The notes beneath the pieces were generated by a model that saw only the letters and a program-made list of their open reading frames with translations, made no database searches and was not told the origin of the DNA. DNA of 64,000 nt from Lunularia cruciata (lineage: Eukaryota > Streptophyta > Marchantiopsida > Lunulariales > Lunulariaceae): the NCBI GenBank assembly GCA_948567375.1, contig OX419761.1, forward strand, positions 11,880,243 through 11,944,242. The letters are read 5' to 3'. This document shows, one piece after another, positions 12,743-24,499 of this stretch. Position 1 is the first letter of the stretch. The number at the start of each line of letters is the position of its first letter. The translations under genes were made by a program, and so were the position numbers.

Positions 12743-12862
12743 TCTGGAGTAGCACACGTAAACGAGACTCAATCTAGGTTACAGAGGAGGAATGATGGGC
12801 ACCCGGATCGTGATGGGTTACACCACAATGCGTTAGGCCTACTCGCAAATGGTGGAAAAACG

Positions 12863-14584
12863 ATGGGGACCATCACTAGTAGTGAAGCGGGGCAACTCCA
12901 GAACGCGTCGCCGTCAGCTACATCTCTTGATATCGAAGAAGCCCTGGAGAAAGAAATGAATGAACTAGTTATATCAACGCAAAAATCAGTTGAATCAAGC
13001 CAGGCTGGCCCGAGCAGACCTTTCACAATGTGCAAAGTACCGGAGTGTGTCAAGAAGGTGAATCCTGAGGACTTCGCTCCCGAGAAATTCCACATTGGCA
13101 TCCGAAACTGGAAGCATCCCACGAGCAATGAAAGCAATGAAGGCAGGAAGAAGGATCTCGTTGCCAATTATATCCAGGTAAAAGGTTTATCCTGGTCTGT
13201 ATACAAATCCGCAATCACCGCAGAATGGGACAAGATGCAGGTTGGACACGAAGAAGTAAGTACTCCAAGCTCTGAACATGTTCCTGAGACGAATTCTGGC
13301 GTGAGCACGGGAGGAAGTATGTCAGATTCTGCAGAAGCTAGCAGTTCGGAGGGACCAGAATCTATGAATCCTGAAGATGGAGGAATCGTCAAGAATATCT
13401 TGACTATGGACACTTTAGCTGTTGTAGCAATCTGTAAGATATTAGAAGAGGACTCCCGTCTTCAGTCGTCCAAGAAGGGGGTCCCCAAACTTGACCTAAG
13501 GCCTCCTACCATTAAGGACCTTTTTCTTGTCGAAAATCAAATTCCACTGAAGTTGATCAAAAGTGTTTATGAGGCCGAGAAAAACAGAGGACTAAACGTA
13601 TCATTCGACAATATGCTTGAGATGTTGATTACGAGCTTACTCCCGTTTCCATTTCTTGCTCGACGAGGGATCTTCCGACGCCTTCTCAATATCGTGGGCT
13701 TGCTAAGGAAAGATGTTATAGTTGAGCGCAATTTGTCTGCATGGTATAAGCAGCATCGTAATCGCATGCTGCTTGATACACCGCATCTCCTAGACTGCAT
13801 GTATAAGGTCATCTGTTACCAACCTACCCCTCCAACAGGAACCAGTGATTCCAGTTCGAAATGTCCCAAAAGTTTTCACAGCTTGAAAACTCTTGTAGGG
13901 ACGTTTTTGTGCTACTGCCAGAACTTCTCCAGATCAACATTAGATACTGCATCCCGACGGCAAACGAACACATCTGAGAAATACCGCTTGCCGAGACTGC
14001 CTTCAGCAACGCGTTTGCTAGAAAGCGGAATAGAAGTGACTCCGTATGCTGGGAGACTGGGCGATATCAAGTTCGAACCCAGAAATTCTATTATGAAGTG
14101 GCTGAGGAAAGCCAAGCTGATTGTTCCAATGATCTGTATAAATGACCGTACTGTGGTTTTGCTCCGCAACCTCGCAGTCTATGAGCAGGAGGGAACCGAT
14201 AGTTGCACCCTGACTATGTACCTACAAATGATGAGTGCCCTTGTGGAGTCCGCCGAAGACGTGAACTTACTTTCTAAGGATGGGGTAATTCGCAATTCTT
14301 ACGGGAAAAACGAAGAAGTAGCAAAAGTTTTCAGTCGAATCGTCAGCGGGCTTGACGAACTCGCACCAGCAGAACCATTTGGTCAAATCTACAACGCAGT
14401 GTTTGAGCGCTATCATACTCTTCATCCAAGTGCGTGGTGGCAGTTTCAACATGATAACAAATTTGACAATCCTTGCGTTTTCTGGGGTGTTTTCCTTTTT
14501 TTGATGCTTGCAGTATGTGCAGTTGTACAGACTTACTTCAACGTCGTGAGAGCGGTTAATGAAGGGGACATATGGTTTCATTAG
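12863..14584 (+). CDS. DUF247 (UPF0481) membrane-anchored protein
   Basis: Intact single-exon frame of 573 residues and the only clearly functional host gene here. The N-terminal 50 residues are polar. A family-like entry motif (CKVPECV ... KFHIGIRNW) lies at about 55-85. A Ser/Glu-rich low-complexity insert follows at about 130-175. Then come DUF247 hallmarks: DLFLVENQIPLKLI at about 218-231, HLLDCMYKVI near 312, LPSATRLLESGI near 380, and VVLLRNLAVYEQ followed by LVESAEDVNLL and NEEVAKVF. A hydrophobic segment (about 538-562, VFWGVFLFLMLAVCAVV) precedes a short tail, matching the family's single C-terminal membrane span. DUF247 proteins are plant-specific with mostly unknown biochemical roles; some are linked to grass self-incompatibility loci. 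No frameshift or stop, in contrast to all its neighbours. Confidence 0.93.
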   Translation: MGTITSSEAGQLQNASPSATSLDIEEALEKEMNELVISTQKSVESSQAGPSRPFTMCKVPECVKKVNPEDFAPEKFHIGIRNWKHPTSNESNEGRKKDLVANYIQVKGLSWSVYKSAITAEWDKMQVGHEEVSTPSSEHVPETNSGVSTGGSMSDSAEASSSEGPESMNPEDGGIVKNILTMDTLAVVAICKILEEDSRLQSSKKGVPKLDLRPPTIKDLFLVENQIPLKLIKSVYEAEKNRGLNVSFDNMLEMLITSLLPFPFLARRGIFRRLLNIVGLLRKDVIVERNLSAWYKQHRNRMLLDTPHLLDCMYKVICYQPTPPTGTSDSSSKCPKSFHSLKTLVGTFLCYCQNFSRSTLDTASRRQTNTSEKYRLPRLPSATRLLESGIEVTPYAGRLGDIKFEPRNSIMKWLRKAKLIVPMICINDRTVVLLRNLAVYEQEGTDSCTLTMYLQMMSALVESAEDVNLLSKDGVIRNSYGKNEEVAKVFSRIVSGLDELAPAEPFGQIYNAVFERYHTLHPSAWWQFQHDNKFDNPCVFWGVFLFLMLAVCAVVQTYFNVVRAVNEGDIWFH

Positions 14585-14610
14585 TTTGGCGAAATTAGCT
14601 CTTTATTTGT

Positions 14611-14616
14611 AATAAA
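14611..14616 (+). terminator. Polyadenylation signal of DUF247 gene
   Basis: AATAAA 27 bp after the stop codon, in a T-rich context. Position and motif suit a plant near-upstream element. Confidence 0.5.
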
Positions 14617-15724
14617 TTTCTCACCGTGAGAGTTCATCATTTCAGGTTAAAGTTAGGTGATAAGAGTTTATCCTATATAATCCATAAGAGTGAGAATGAG
14701 TGAAAGTTTTTCATAAAAGCTTTCGCTTATTTTCATTCCCGTGCTTTAGGTCATCTGCGTTTATTGTTCTACACAAAACATTAGTTAGGCATAATTTAGA
14801 TTTTTATATTTTAGATAATGCATGTTTATTATTTTACAAAAAGCATTAGTTGATATAATTTAGAATAGAATTATTACTCTAAATGACATATTTTTTTAAT
14901 GTTTCAATAGTTTATAAATTTATAATATAGATATAATAAAGTGAAATTTTTATATTGATATTATATTTTTATTTATTATTTTAAAAAAAATAAATAAATA
15001 TTTTTTAGATATCTTAGATGCAATAAAATTGATACTATTATATTGTTAGAATTTAATTCAATTCTATCTCTTTTATCTCACCCTTGTATAGCTTGATGGG
15101 TCTTCCCTCCCTGGTGTTGTGTTCTATGTGGTCGCCTCTTCTTCATTTCAAATTTCTCTCAAGTCGTGTAAGAGATGTCGTTCTGAAGAATAGCTTTCTA
15201 GTCATATGAATGAATGTTAATTCGAAGAGCTGTCCGATAACTAGTGAGAACGTATTTGTACCTTTCAGATTAGAAATTTTGGTGGCATTTGAGGATGGAT
15301 AAGTTGAATTTGTCTTCAAGGCTACTGTACATGAATAGTACGCAACTACAGGGGATGACCTAAGGGCTTTGGAAAAGGAGGGGTCCAAACCTCAAGATCT
15401 GCATCTGAGTTGAAGATATAGTTGGATAGTTGGATTATTAGTTTGGTCTTCCCGTTGAAGATGCACATAGGGACTTCCTGGCTGATTTAATGGTGAGATT
15501 TTATAAAGTTTTCTTTCGTCATTCGTCCAAATCTTGAGCTTGCCTGCTCCAGCGGACACATCGTCGAACAAAAGCTCAGAGCGGGCCATGCTATCCACAT
15601 TAATTCGTATATAACTCAAATCAAATGTATTAATTAGCTTTGACTGTCCGGGCAAGGAGCGTTATTAGATATTCTCAAAGAGTTTTGGGTCCTACTCCAA
15701 TGCGACCACGCCGGAGTGTTGATC
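14617..15724. other. AT-rich 3' flank of DUF247, no gene seen
   Basis: 14880-15060 is very AT-rich. Minus-strand open frames at 15143-15388 and 15392-15655 have no recognised family or partner and are probably chance. Confidence 0.4.
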
Positions 15725-16721
15725 GGATGCTACAAGTTAATCTTCACCTGAGATAAAACACCCTCAGCATTAACACCAAACATATCACGACGTAACCCCC
15801 TCAATCACTTGGAAGCATTGCCTCATGTTTCTAGCGAAAAGATTCATGTCTTTAATGACAGGAGTCATATTAAAGAAGAACGATTCGCATACGCAAGCTA
15901 GAAGACGCAGAAGATAGACTACTAGCTCGTGGTTGGGAGCTAGAGCAATCTACGTGATCTGTTGTCAGAATTTCTTCTTACGTCCTTCAGTTGAGATCGG
16001 CTGGCTTAGAGCTGCACCCGTCAACATCTTCAGCGTGCCCCAGTTGAGAGCGATATGATAGAAGGTACCACACCTTTTGTTGTCAGGCAAGAGATTAAGA
16101 GCACAGTAGATCTAGAGTCCCCATGCAAAAAGCGACTCAGGAGATTCTCCATATGCAGAAAGCGACTTAGGAGATTTAGAGCACAGTAGACTTAGAGTCC
16201 CATGCAGAAAGTAAGTCGTTTGACACGTGGGGTCAATATATGCTACTTTAACAGACAGGAGATGAGAGAAGTAAACTCCAAAAGCATTAGAATCATGGGG
16301 CCAGTAGGCTGTTAGGGTTCGGACACTATTGTACCACACTTCTCTACAGCCAATTTGCCAACCCACGTGAACTTCTCATCTCTCATGGATATCGCAAACT
16401 GCAGACAAAAGGGGTTCATCCTTATCCCATATCGGAATAAGTTTTACGAATATTGTTTGAATAATCTTCTTTGACGGCAATGTATCACGATTATCAGTAT
16501 TATACCCTACGTAATAGTTCGATAGGACGCCCATGTTTCTTAAAATATCTACCATGTGCCCGAATGTCAATTGAAAGAGACAAACATCCACGGCAAGTGG
16601 GCAACTTTAGTGGTGAGGCCAAATCGGACACTCTATAATCCCAAGACTCAAAGTGAAACACTATTATTTCTCCGTGCTGACATTTTGGGACGGGATGTCT
16701 AGAAGACTTTGTGAGTTTCCC
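15725..16721. repeat. Locus repeat copy 2, left part
   Basis: Homologous in order to 10475-11560 (GATAAAACACC, CAATCTACGTGATCTGT, GAGCGATATGAT, GTAGATCTAGAGTCCC). It carries an internal partial duplication at about 16095-16205, where GAGCACAGTAGA and CATGCARAAAGCGACT(C/T)AGGAGATT recur. It breaks at 16721, where PG1 begins, and resumes at 35129. Confidence 0.7.
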
Positions 16722-17275
16722 TGTCGTGCGCATATACATCGTTACACAATATACATTGCTGTCAACATCATAACTATAGAAGCACAACTCACACATAAGT
16801 CATACATAGACTCTAAAGTGCCACAATAATCGAATTGCTTAACACTCTCAACTCAACTCAACTCAGATCAGTACTTGATCTGTCACTCTATAAACTACAA
16901 ACAACTAGGCACTTATTACAGTCAAGCCACACCCACTCAAGCATATACAATCCAGGTGATGCTCGCCAACCTATGTCCACCATAGCCAAAAACTCAAAGG
17001 CTCAATATCAAAGAAGTGAACTCTTTGGAGCTCACTTCAAAACTATACCCCTTGGACTCGAGCTAGCACTGAAACCCTAACGGTCCCACTGATGTCACAC
17101 TCAACGGTGCAAACGGTGCAAAGTGACGGTGGGCCTTACCGTGAAGTCAGTACCCCAAACACCAAATTTAACTGTCTGAAAGTAGTCTCTGAGAAACGGC
17201 TGAAATAACTCTAACTACTATCACTGGAACTCTAGTGTCCAAGTATGTAGACGCGGCACTACAAATGGTATGACA
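16722..17275 (-). repeat. PG1 3' LTR
   Basis: The part from about 16855 to 17275 matches 34710-35128 closely (shared: CTCAGATCAGTACTTGATCT, GTCAAGCCACACCCACTCAA, CTCGAGCTAGCACT, GAAACGGCTGAAATAACTCT). In sense direction it starts TGTCATACC and ends GCGCACGACA. Its outer 104 bp (16722-16825) are a repeat, R1, not found in the 5' LTR but duplicated just inside the LTR at 17278-17381. Confidence 0.75.
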
Positions 17276-17277
17276 GT

Positions 17278-17381
17278 TGTCATGCGTATATACATCGTTA
17301 CACAACATACATCGTTGTCAACATCATAACTATAGAAGCACAACTCACACATAAGTCATACATAAACTCTAAAGTGCCACA
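17278..17381 (-). repeat. R1' direct repeat between PG1 PPT and 3' LTR
   Basis: 104 bp matching 16722-16825 with few differences (TGTCATGCGTATATACATCG against TGTCGTGCGCATATACATCG, both ending AAAGTGCCACA). It lies between the purine tract at 17382-17396 and the LTR start at 17275. Both copies have TG...CA ends. This resembles the tail of a second, truncated LTR. Confidence 0.65.
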
Positions 17382-17396
17382 ATCGCCCCCCTAGCT
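17382..17396 (-). other. PG1 polypurine tract
   Basis: Sense strand reads AGCTAGGGGGGCGAT, directly before TGTGGCAC at the R1' edge. Location between integrase stop and LTR fits a PPT. Confidence 0.6.
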
Positions 17397-17550
17397 GGCG
17401 GTTAGGTCCCTCTAACTCCAGATAGCAATCTACTCTAAGTATATGGTATACCCTCTAATGGGCAAAGATCAGGAGGCCGGGTGGTATGGAGCCCCATCGT
17501 TAGTCGCCTGTCTGCAATCTATACCATATAAAGAATGAACTAGCTATAGG

Positions 17551-20430
17551 TCAAGTACATCTAGGACATAACCACTGTCCTTGAGGAACCACCGTGAGAG
17601 AAGGAGTCATACATGCCATATGCCATCCTCTTGAACAATTATCACACACTAACATAGTAGCAACTCCACCAGAAGAGCCACATAACATACACCTCAAGCC
17701 TGCACGTACAAGTGCCAAGCTTGGGTCCATAGTACCATCAATGTTTGGGAGGTGGCATGGCGCACAATTGCGCACATGATCCTTCCAAACAACACCATCA
17801 CGTCCTTCTAACACAAGGACTCCAGATGGCAAAACCTTGCGCACTCTCAAGATAGTGCGGCCGGTAGAAACATCAAGTGTCGTCGGTGTTGTCTGCTGTA
17901 GATATACATAGTCGCCTGGATGAAATCGATGGATTGAGGGTCTATAACCTCCTCCTCAAATGGTAGCATAGCGTAAAGTATCTCTATGTTGAGCAATCAC
18001 CAAGTTCTCAAAGGCCATCGGCATCACTCTCCGGAAGATCTCTGCCCGCTGAGAACATGCACTCATCCATACATTGGGGTCATCCAAGTCCAAAACTGCA
18101 ATAGCATCTCGACGAATGGCTATAGGTAAATCAAGATCTCGTCCATAGAGTAGAAAGTATGGAGAGAAGGATGCTTAGGAGGCTTGCCGGCTGAACCGAT
18201 AGCCCATGGCCAACCAAGGTAACTAGAGATCCCAATCTCCCAAGTGGCCTCTTTGCAAACCATACTTTCGCAATCCTCTCTTCACCATCTGAACTACTCT
18301 CTCTGCTAAGCCATCTGCCTCAGGGTGATCTTGGGATGTAGTACGATGATCAATCAAAGTCTTGTCACAATAGACCTAAAACTCCCCCAAGAACTATGTA
18401 CCTTGATCAGTCAAAACCTCAGCTGGTGCACCAAAATGACTAAGAACTCGATCGAGGAACGAGTAAACTGTCCCTTCACTAGACTTGTCAGGAAGTGCCA
18501 CCAACTCAATCCACTTGGAGAAGTCCTCCACCATCACCAAAACATACCGATGATGTCTCACAGTCAATGGTAAATGTCCGGCGAAGTCCAAACTCCAACG
18601 GTAACCCAATCCCATGATAGGTAATGGATGTAACTGTGGTGTAGGAGCATTGAATGATGCTCTAACTCGGTTGCAAACCACACATCTGGCAACAAATTGT
18701 TGTACCTTGGTCTGCATACCGCGCCACCAATAATGACTCTGGAGTAAGCTATATGTACGTTTTACTCCAAAATGTCCTAGCTCCTCATGAGCATGACGGA
18801 CCAACTGTGGTCTTTGAGATGGAAGTGGTGCTATTTGCACTCCACCATCCTCCCATACACGCAAAAGGTGTCTACCCTCCAATCTGAACCGTCTGGCTCG
18901 CTGAAGAACATGGTCTCTCTCCTTGGCCCCAACTGTGCCACCCACAACACCAATGCAAAGATAGTCCATCACTAAGACATCATCATGAATGTCTTGCTGA
19001 ACTATACCAATATCTTCACTCTCTAGATTTGTGACCTCAATAACTCCTCTTGTATGCGTTGAGAGAGATACCCCCAAAGCCTCTGCAAATATACACAGAA
19101 AGGCCGATGCATGCAAACCTGGCACCATCTCCTCATCTGTCTCACCATGCCAACGTGCTCCGGTCTAATCCTGCTGGCTGGGACATGGGTTTCTACTCAA
19201 CCCATCTGCATCACGGTTCACCACTTCAGGTCTGTGAACAACCGTGAAATCATACTCCTGTAAAATCAGAGCCCATCGTGCAAGCTTCCCTGAAAGCTTG
19301 TCGGACTCCATCAACCACTTCAGCGGCTGATGATCAGTGATGAGAGTGAAGGGGTTACCAAATAGGTAACATCGGAAATGTGGTACTGCCCAAACTGCTA
19401 CCAAGCACTCTCCCTCATATGAACTATACTTTGCCTCTGCTGAATTGTTGGAGCGACTAACATAGGCCACCACAAACTCCTTCCCCTCATCATCATGCTG
19501 GGTGAGCACCGCTCCAAGCCCCAACATACTCCAATCAGTATGAACCTGAAATGGTCGTCCCCTGATCGGTCTCCTCAAAATAGGAGCAGATGTCAACCTC
19601 TCCTTGAGCTCTACAAAAGCTCTCTCTTGCTCATCTCCCCAACACCACTCCTGTGTAAGCTTGGTCAGCTTCATCAAGGCCTTGGCAATGGCACAAAATC
19701 CTCTAACATAGCGGCAATCGAAGTTTGCCAACCCAAGGAATGCTCACACTCTGCTCAAATCCGTAGGCCGAGGAATATGTGCAATAGCCTCCACCTTGGT
19801 CTGCTGAACACCAAGTCCTCCGGGGTAGATAGTGTGACCCAAATACTCAACCTGCTCATGGAAGAACCTACACTTCCCAAGATGTAGTTTGAGTCCATGA
19901 GATCTCAACCTCTTAAACACCTCCAACAACTGTCTCTTGTGCTCCTCCATAATAGTGCTATAAACCAAAATGTCATCAATATAGCATCGAGCAAAATCCA
20001 ATCCAACTAGGATCCTATCCATGATCCTCTGGAACTCAATAGGAGCGTTCTTCAACCCAAATGGTAAGGACCTCCACTGATATAACACATCCTTACCGTG
20101 AGGATCAATAGCCCAAAATGTTGTCTTGGACTTATCCTCCTCCTTGATCGGCAACTGATGATATCCCGCTCGAAGATCCAAAGTACTGAAGATCTTTGCA
20201 TACCCAATCGCATCAAAAATCTCCTCCGGTGTAGGCATGGCATACCGATCAGCCTTGGTCTGTCGGTTGATAGGACGGTAATCTCCACACATCCGCCTAT
20301 CTATATAGTTGCCATGCATATCCTTCTTGGCTAGCATCATTGTCACTGATGCATACTCTCCATGTGAAATCTCCACCAAACCAACCTCAAAAAGGTCACT
20401 ACTCGGGCTCTGAATCAATGTCCTCTCCAT
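17551..20430 (-). pseudogene. PG1 pol: RT, RNase H, integrase, PHD finger
   Basis: One reading frame of 960 codons broken by a few stops. RT (20430-19744): FSTLDLRAGYHQLP, LPFGLKNAP and catalytic YIDDILVYS. RNase H (19731-19165): VHTDWSMLGLGAVLTQ, KYSSYEGECLV, ITDHQPLKWL; the first catalytic Asp is retained. Integrase (19128 down): zinc finger ending CVVCNRV, catalytic Asp in LDFAGHLP, second Asp in LTDQGT, Glu in DGLAERVV (about 18315). A basic SH3-like stretch (KVLPSGVLVLEGRDG) precedes the terminal PHD finger at 17557-17691. A TGA between RT and RNase H (19744-19746) fits CGA to TGA decay. Known role: reverse transcription and integration of the element. No chromodomain is present. Confidence 0.88.
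17557..17691 (-). other. PHD finger at integrase C-terminus
   Basis: Within the terminal open piece (17551-17850) the spacing is C-x2-C-x11-C-x2-C-x4-H-x2-C-x14-C-x2-C, an exact Cys4-His-Cys3 PHD pattern. It carries the conserved Trp two residues before the seventh ligand (GQWLCPRC) and a CDNC centre. The stop follows one residue after the last Cys. PHD fingers read histone H3 tails. Here it occupies the place where chromoviruses carry a chromodomain, so a targeting role is an attractive inference. Confidence 0.88.
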
Positions 20431-22488
20431 CTCACTATATTGATAAGGACGTCAGAAAACTGGTGTGTCGTTAGTCAGCTCAATCCATATACCAGGTCCC
20501 TTGAGAGCACCCAAATCCTTCATACTGAAGGCAAAAAAACTAGTGTGACTCCTCAAGAACCTCCAAACCCTCCGTCTTTCCTCCCCAATAAGCTTGGGTC
20601 CAAGATCTGGCTCCCAAGTATCCTCTGTAACTGTAGTAGAAGTGGAAGACGTACTGATTGGCTGCTACACTGGGCCCTTGGGAGCAATAGTGACATGCTC
20701 CCGACCACTAGAGGTCCTAACCTCTATGTGAAAAACTCCCTCCACTCTGGCTGCAAGCTCCACACGTCCTCTAGCTGCATCCCATGTGGACCAAGGGTGT
20801 AATCCAAGTAGCCCACGCTCACCTGGATGGACTCCAAGTAGACCACTCTCCCTAGTAGCTACTAGATGTGTCCCAAGAATACCATGTCCACTCGGTCCTC
20901 CCAACATGTGCCTGAATCGTCTCGATAGGCACAGGGCTCACAAGTGTCCGAGTGGTGATGCCTATCAAGCGCATCCTACGCTGCTCTACCAAGCCAAGGC
21001 TAGGTCAAACAGTTCATGTCCATAGCCTGACCTAACACCTGACGCTTGGATGCCTTTGACACTGTTGGAACAGTGGTAATACCGGTGCAAAAACCCATCG
21101 CCCGCTCTCTCTCATTAGAGTTGGGCTCCACCAACTGCTATAACTGTGAGTCCCAAACAAGTCCAGGTCCTCCCTCTCAAAAAGCATGAGAGCCTAGGAA
21201 ACTCATGAGTGTAGGAAATGCAGCTCTAGGCTGTCCAACTAGGTTCACCACTGCCATAGGTGACCTATCAGCCACTACCACTGTCTGAGACTAACGCCCA
21301 ATATTCAAGATATCATCAACAAGGATATGTTCAAGTTGTTGAATCCCATCATAAGCACGTTGTAGAACCTCTCTAGGTAAGAGGTTCATCCACCAAAGAC
21401 AAAGACGATGAGCCCGTGCTGGCTGCATCTAACAATACAGCAGGTCTCATCCAAGAATGGACCTGATGTGTACTCGCCACCACTCTAGTGCAAGAATCAC
21501 CCATCAAAGGAATATTTTCCAAAAGGTAAGCTGGAGAAACAGACTGATGAACCTAAAGATGTCGTAGTATTTGTAACATCTCCCAAAACACACCAGAACA
21601 AGGATCCTAAAGACCCAAACCATGGCCCACACGTTTATGTTCCTGACATGGCCATCCAGAAATCACCAAGTGAATAAGCCCATGTCTCTCTAGGTCATGC
21701 GCCCCCAGTAAGGAAATGTCTCCTGGTAGGGCCTTCTGGTAACCTCTGATTGCTGTCATCGGTAATAACTCCGGATACCGATAGGCCAAGTGTGCCACAT
21801 GATGTAGAGAGACTCGCCTAGCAATCTCATCTCTCTCTACATACAAGTACCTCTATACTTGGATACCCACCTATAACACCGCAGCTAGTCCGGTGTTGAT
21901 CCCACCAAACAACTCCAATAGGCATATCCCCTCTACTGGATACTACCAAGCAATGAGTGTGGTATCCAGAGGTGTCAAAGCAATCACCTCTGGAGGCTCA
22001 TCCTCACACTCATCCCCTGATGGTACGAAGGCTCCACTCCAAGCCTGTTGCACCAACTAATCTACATGTTGCTGCAATGCCTCCTCTGAACTCCACAATG
22101 GAACATCCAAGGTGGATGGAACAATCCCACTCGTACTCCATAGCCGAGTGATATCCTTTGGTACTGGAGTATCCTCTGCATGGGCATTCCCCTCCAACAA
22201 GTCACCAGGCCAAGCAACTGCACCGCTAAAAGCCAAAACTGATGCTGCCATGGTCCCAGACTGCAGTGAGCCAAGACTGCCACTACTGAAGCGTACTGGT
22301 AGGCGACATACCCGTCCCTCACCAGACTGCCAACCAGGTCTATAAGAGGTTGTCTCCTCCCAATAGTCAATGTTGAAACCCATAGGGTATAACACTCCTC
22401 CCCCAACTAGCACATCATATGACTCAACTATCGTTGCAATAGCCTGAGCTCTCACCACCGAGCTATCCGTCGGATGACCAGGCTGAAC
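20431..22488 (-). pseudogene. PG1 long spacer between protease and RT
   Basis: About 2 kb of decayed coding DNA on the pol strand with open pieces 22057-22458, 21607-21846 and 20665-20907. The last shows spaced GILGTHL / GLLGVHP / GLLGLHP motifs, a possible short internal repeat. The stretch up to about 21200 is conserved in PG2 (43960-44880), including the counterpart at 44177-44368, so it is part of the element and not an insertion. No domain recognised. Confidence 0.55.
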
Positions 22489-24499
22489 CTAGACAATAAG
22501 CTCCCCACATGTGATGTACTGTGTCGAACCACCACCTAGAGATGTTTGGATCTGAAATGGACACCTCTCCACATCGGTCTTCCGTAACTCCAGACCGACA
22601 ACTGCAGCCTTCCCCAACATAAGGGGCTGCACACCAGAGTCTAACAAGACTCTCTGTGGTGTATAGACCTTCCTTGAAGGTCCCACCAAACAAAAAATCC
22701 TCCTCTGGTTATCCAATAGGACAACATCAGGTGTGAACCGTGCTCTCTCAAAAGCCGGTCTAGCTGGCACCTCCTCCAGTCTAGCCGCTGCTGCTTGCCA
22801 TAAACCACTGGTCGCTGAACGGATCCCATGCTCCTCAACCAAGTCAGCTCCACTACCAACCACCTCTACTCTAGTAGTAGGAATTGCACCATCCCTACTC
22901 TCACACAACGTGGCAGCCAACCGGAACACTAGGGTTGGGTCAACTCCCAATGTAAACATGTCACTGGCTGAAAACAAAGGATGCCGCATAATCAGTTGAG
23001 CCACTCCTAACATCATGCTAGACTCAATCTGTGTAGTAGCAGGTGGCTGACTAGCAAGTAGTCCATCATGTACTCCATCACCACCTACCACACCTGCACT
23101 GGGACATCTAGGAACCATGGATGTCGTCTGCAATGCCTCAGATAGCATGAAAGACTAGGGACGTCTGACTTGTCTCCCAACCTCTCCTCTATGTGGGTCC
23201 AACTCCACTGATGCTCCTCTAGGCTTTGGAGCACGTACTGCACTCCTAGTCACTGCTGCAGATGCATCCACCTGTGCTGCTCTGCACATGAAGTCCAAAG
23301 CACCTCTATCACCAACATATGAGGTGGAAGCCTCAGCACCTGAATCTGATCTCCTCTGAGCAATAGCCATACTAGCCCATCTTTGCTCCAATTGCTCAAT
23401 CCGAGTAGCCATAGCTATGTTAGAAGTAAGGGCAGGTACTGCACCCATACTAGGTGTAGATCCTCTACCACCACCTCTATCACCTCGTCCTCCATGAACT
23501 AGAGCTCCTCTACTACCAGCCATAGCAGCCCTACCACTCCGTAACTCCGGGTGTAGGTCAAAACACCGGTCACCAGTGTGACCAAATCTGTGGCAATGCT
23601 CACACTGCCTCTATGTTGGCTGTGATGCACCAGAAGTATCAGGTCCGTTGCCCTAAGTACACTCTCTCCAATGGTGAGGTCCACCATAAGTCCAACAAGC
23701 AATACCACCACTCACTGGTTGCTGCTGACCCGAAAATGAGGCCTACAGGAAGAACTGAAGTTGGACATAAACGAACAAAAAAGAAAAATCTTACACGCAA
23801 AGTGGTAAGGTCTAACTCCACTCGCTCCATAGGATCTGGGCTATCCACCCTATCCTCGAAAACCAATTGGGCATGGTGCACTCTGCTGCACTCTAGAAGA
23901 AGTCACAACCGAGGATGAGGTCTCCCTACCAAATCTAGATGTCACCACTCTCTCCTCCACCATATTGAGCTCAATACACTCAGCCAAACCAAAGACTACT
24001 GCCAAAGTGTGTGAAGTAGCCTGCAACAACGTAACATATCGAACTTTATATCAAAACTCCTTGTCCAGTATCCCATACCAAAACTGGACTGCCTGGGCCT
24101 TAGTAACTCCCTGAGTGAAACTGATCAGCCGCCTCATGCGAGTGTATGCCTCACGTACGCTCTCTCCAATCTTCCGCTGGAACTCTTGCAAGCTCCTCAG
24201 CTTGTCAGTCCGTACTCCTTGGTAGTTCTGCCTCAAACATAGGAAGAACTCCACCATGGGGTTAAACCCCGGTACCACACCACCTCCTACAGCGGTACCT
24301 CCACTAGTAGTAGCACTATCTCCAGCTAGTGCACCTCCACTAGCTCCACCAACACTACTCGAGCTAGAACTCGTGAGTACAGCCGATCTACTCCTGGCCA
24401 CCAAACCTGAAGTGATGGAGACATAGTGTGGAGACCAATATTGTCTCCATAACTCAATCTCCTCCAAATGAGCTCTCCTGAACTCATGGTAGTCGTCCT
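22489..24499 (-). pseudogene. PG1 gag-protease region
   Basis: gag core at 24499-24051 shows the usual retrotransposon gag helical pattern (LRQNYQGVRTDKLRSLQEF, VREAYTRMRRLI, QFWYGILDKEF). A CCHC zinc knuckle is encoded at 23563-23604 (C-x2-C-x4-H-x4-C: CEHCHRFGHTGDRC). The retropepsin motif LLDSGVQPLMLGK follows, with DSG codons at 22633-22641. Frames are interrupted between these parts. The gag N-terminus has been separated by OB1 and lies at 33203-33394. Confidence 0.8.

Noticed and set aside
15143..15655. Two minus-strand frames after DUF247 as genes
   Set aside because: No family signature, no start context, no partner copy; the repeat copies nearby do not conserve them.
16722..17381. 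R1...R1' as a complete TRIM element of 660 bp
   Set aside because: The segment between the repeats is the PG1 LTR core, which occurs at 34710-35128 without R1 flanks, so it is not an independent internal region.
22057..22458. Independent host gene between PG1 protease and RT
   Set aside because: It lies in the PG1 spacer, on the same strand as the flanking pol parts, and part of that spacer recurs in PG2.
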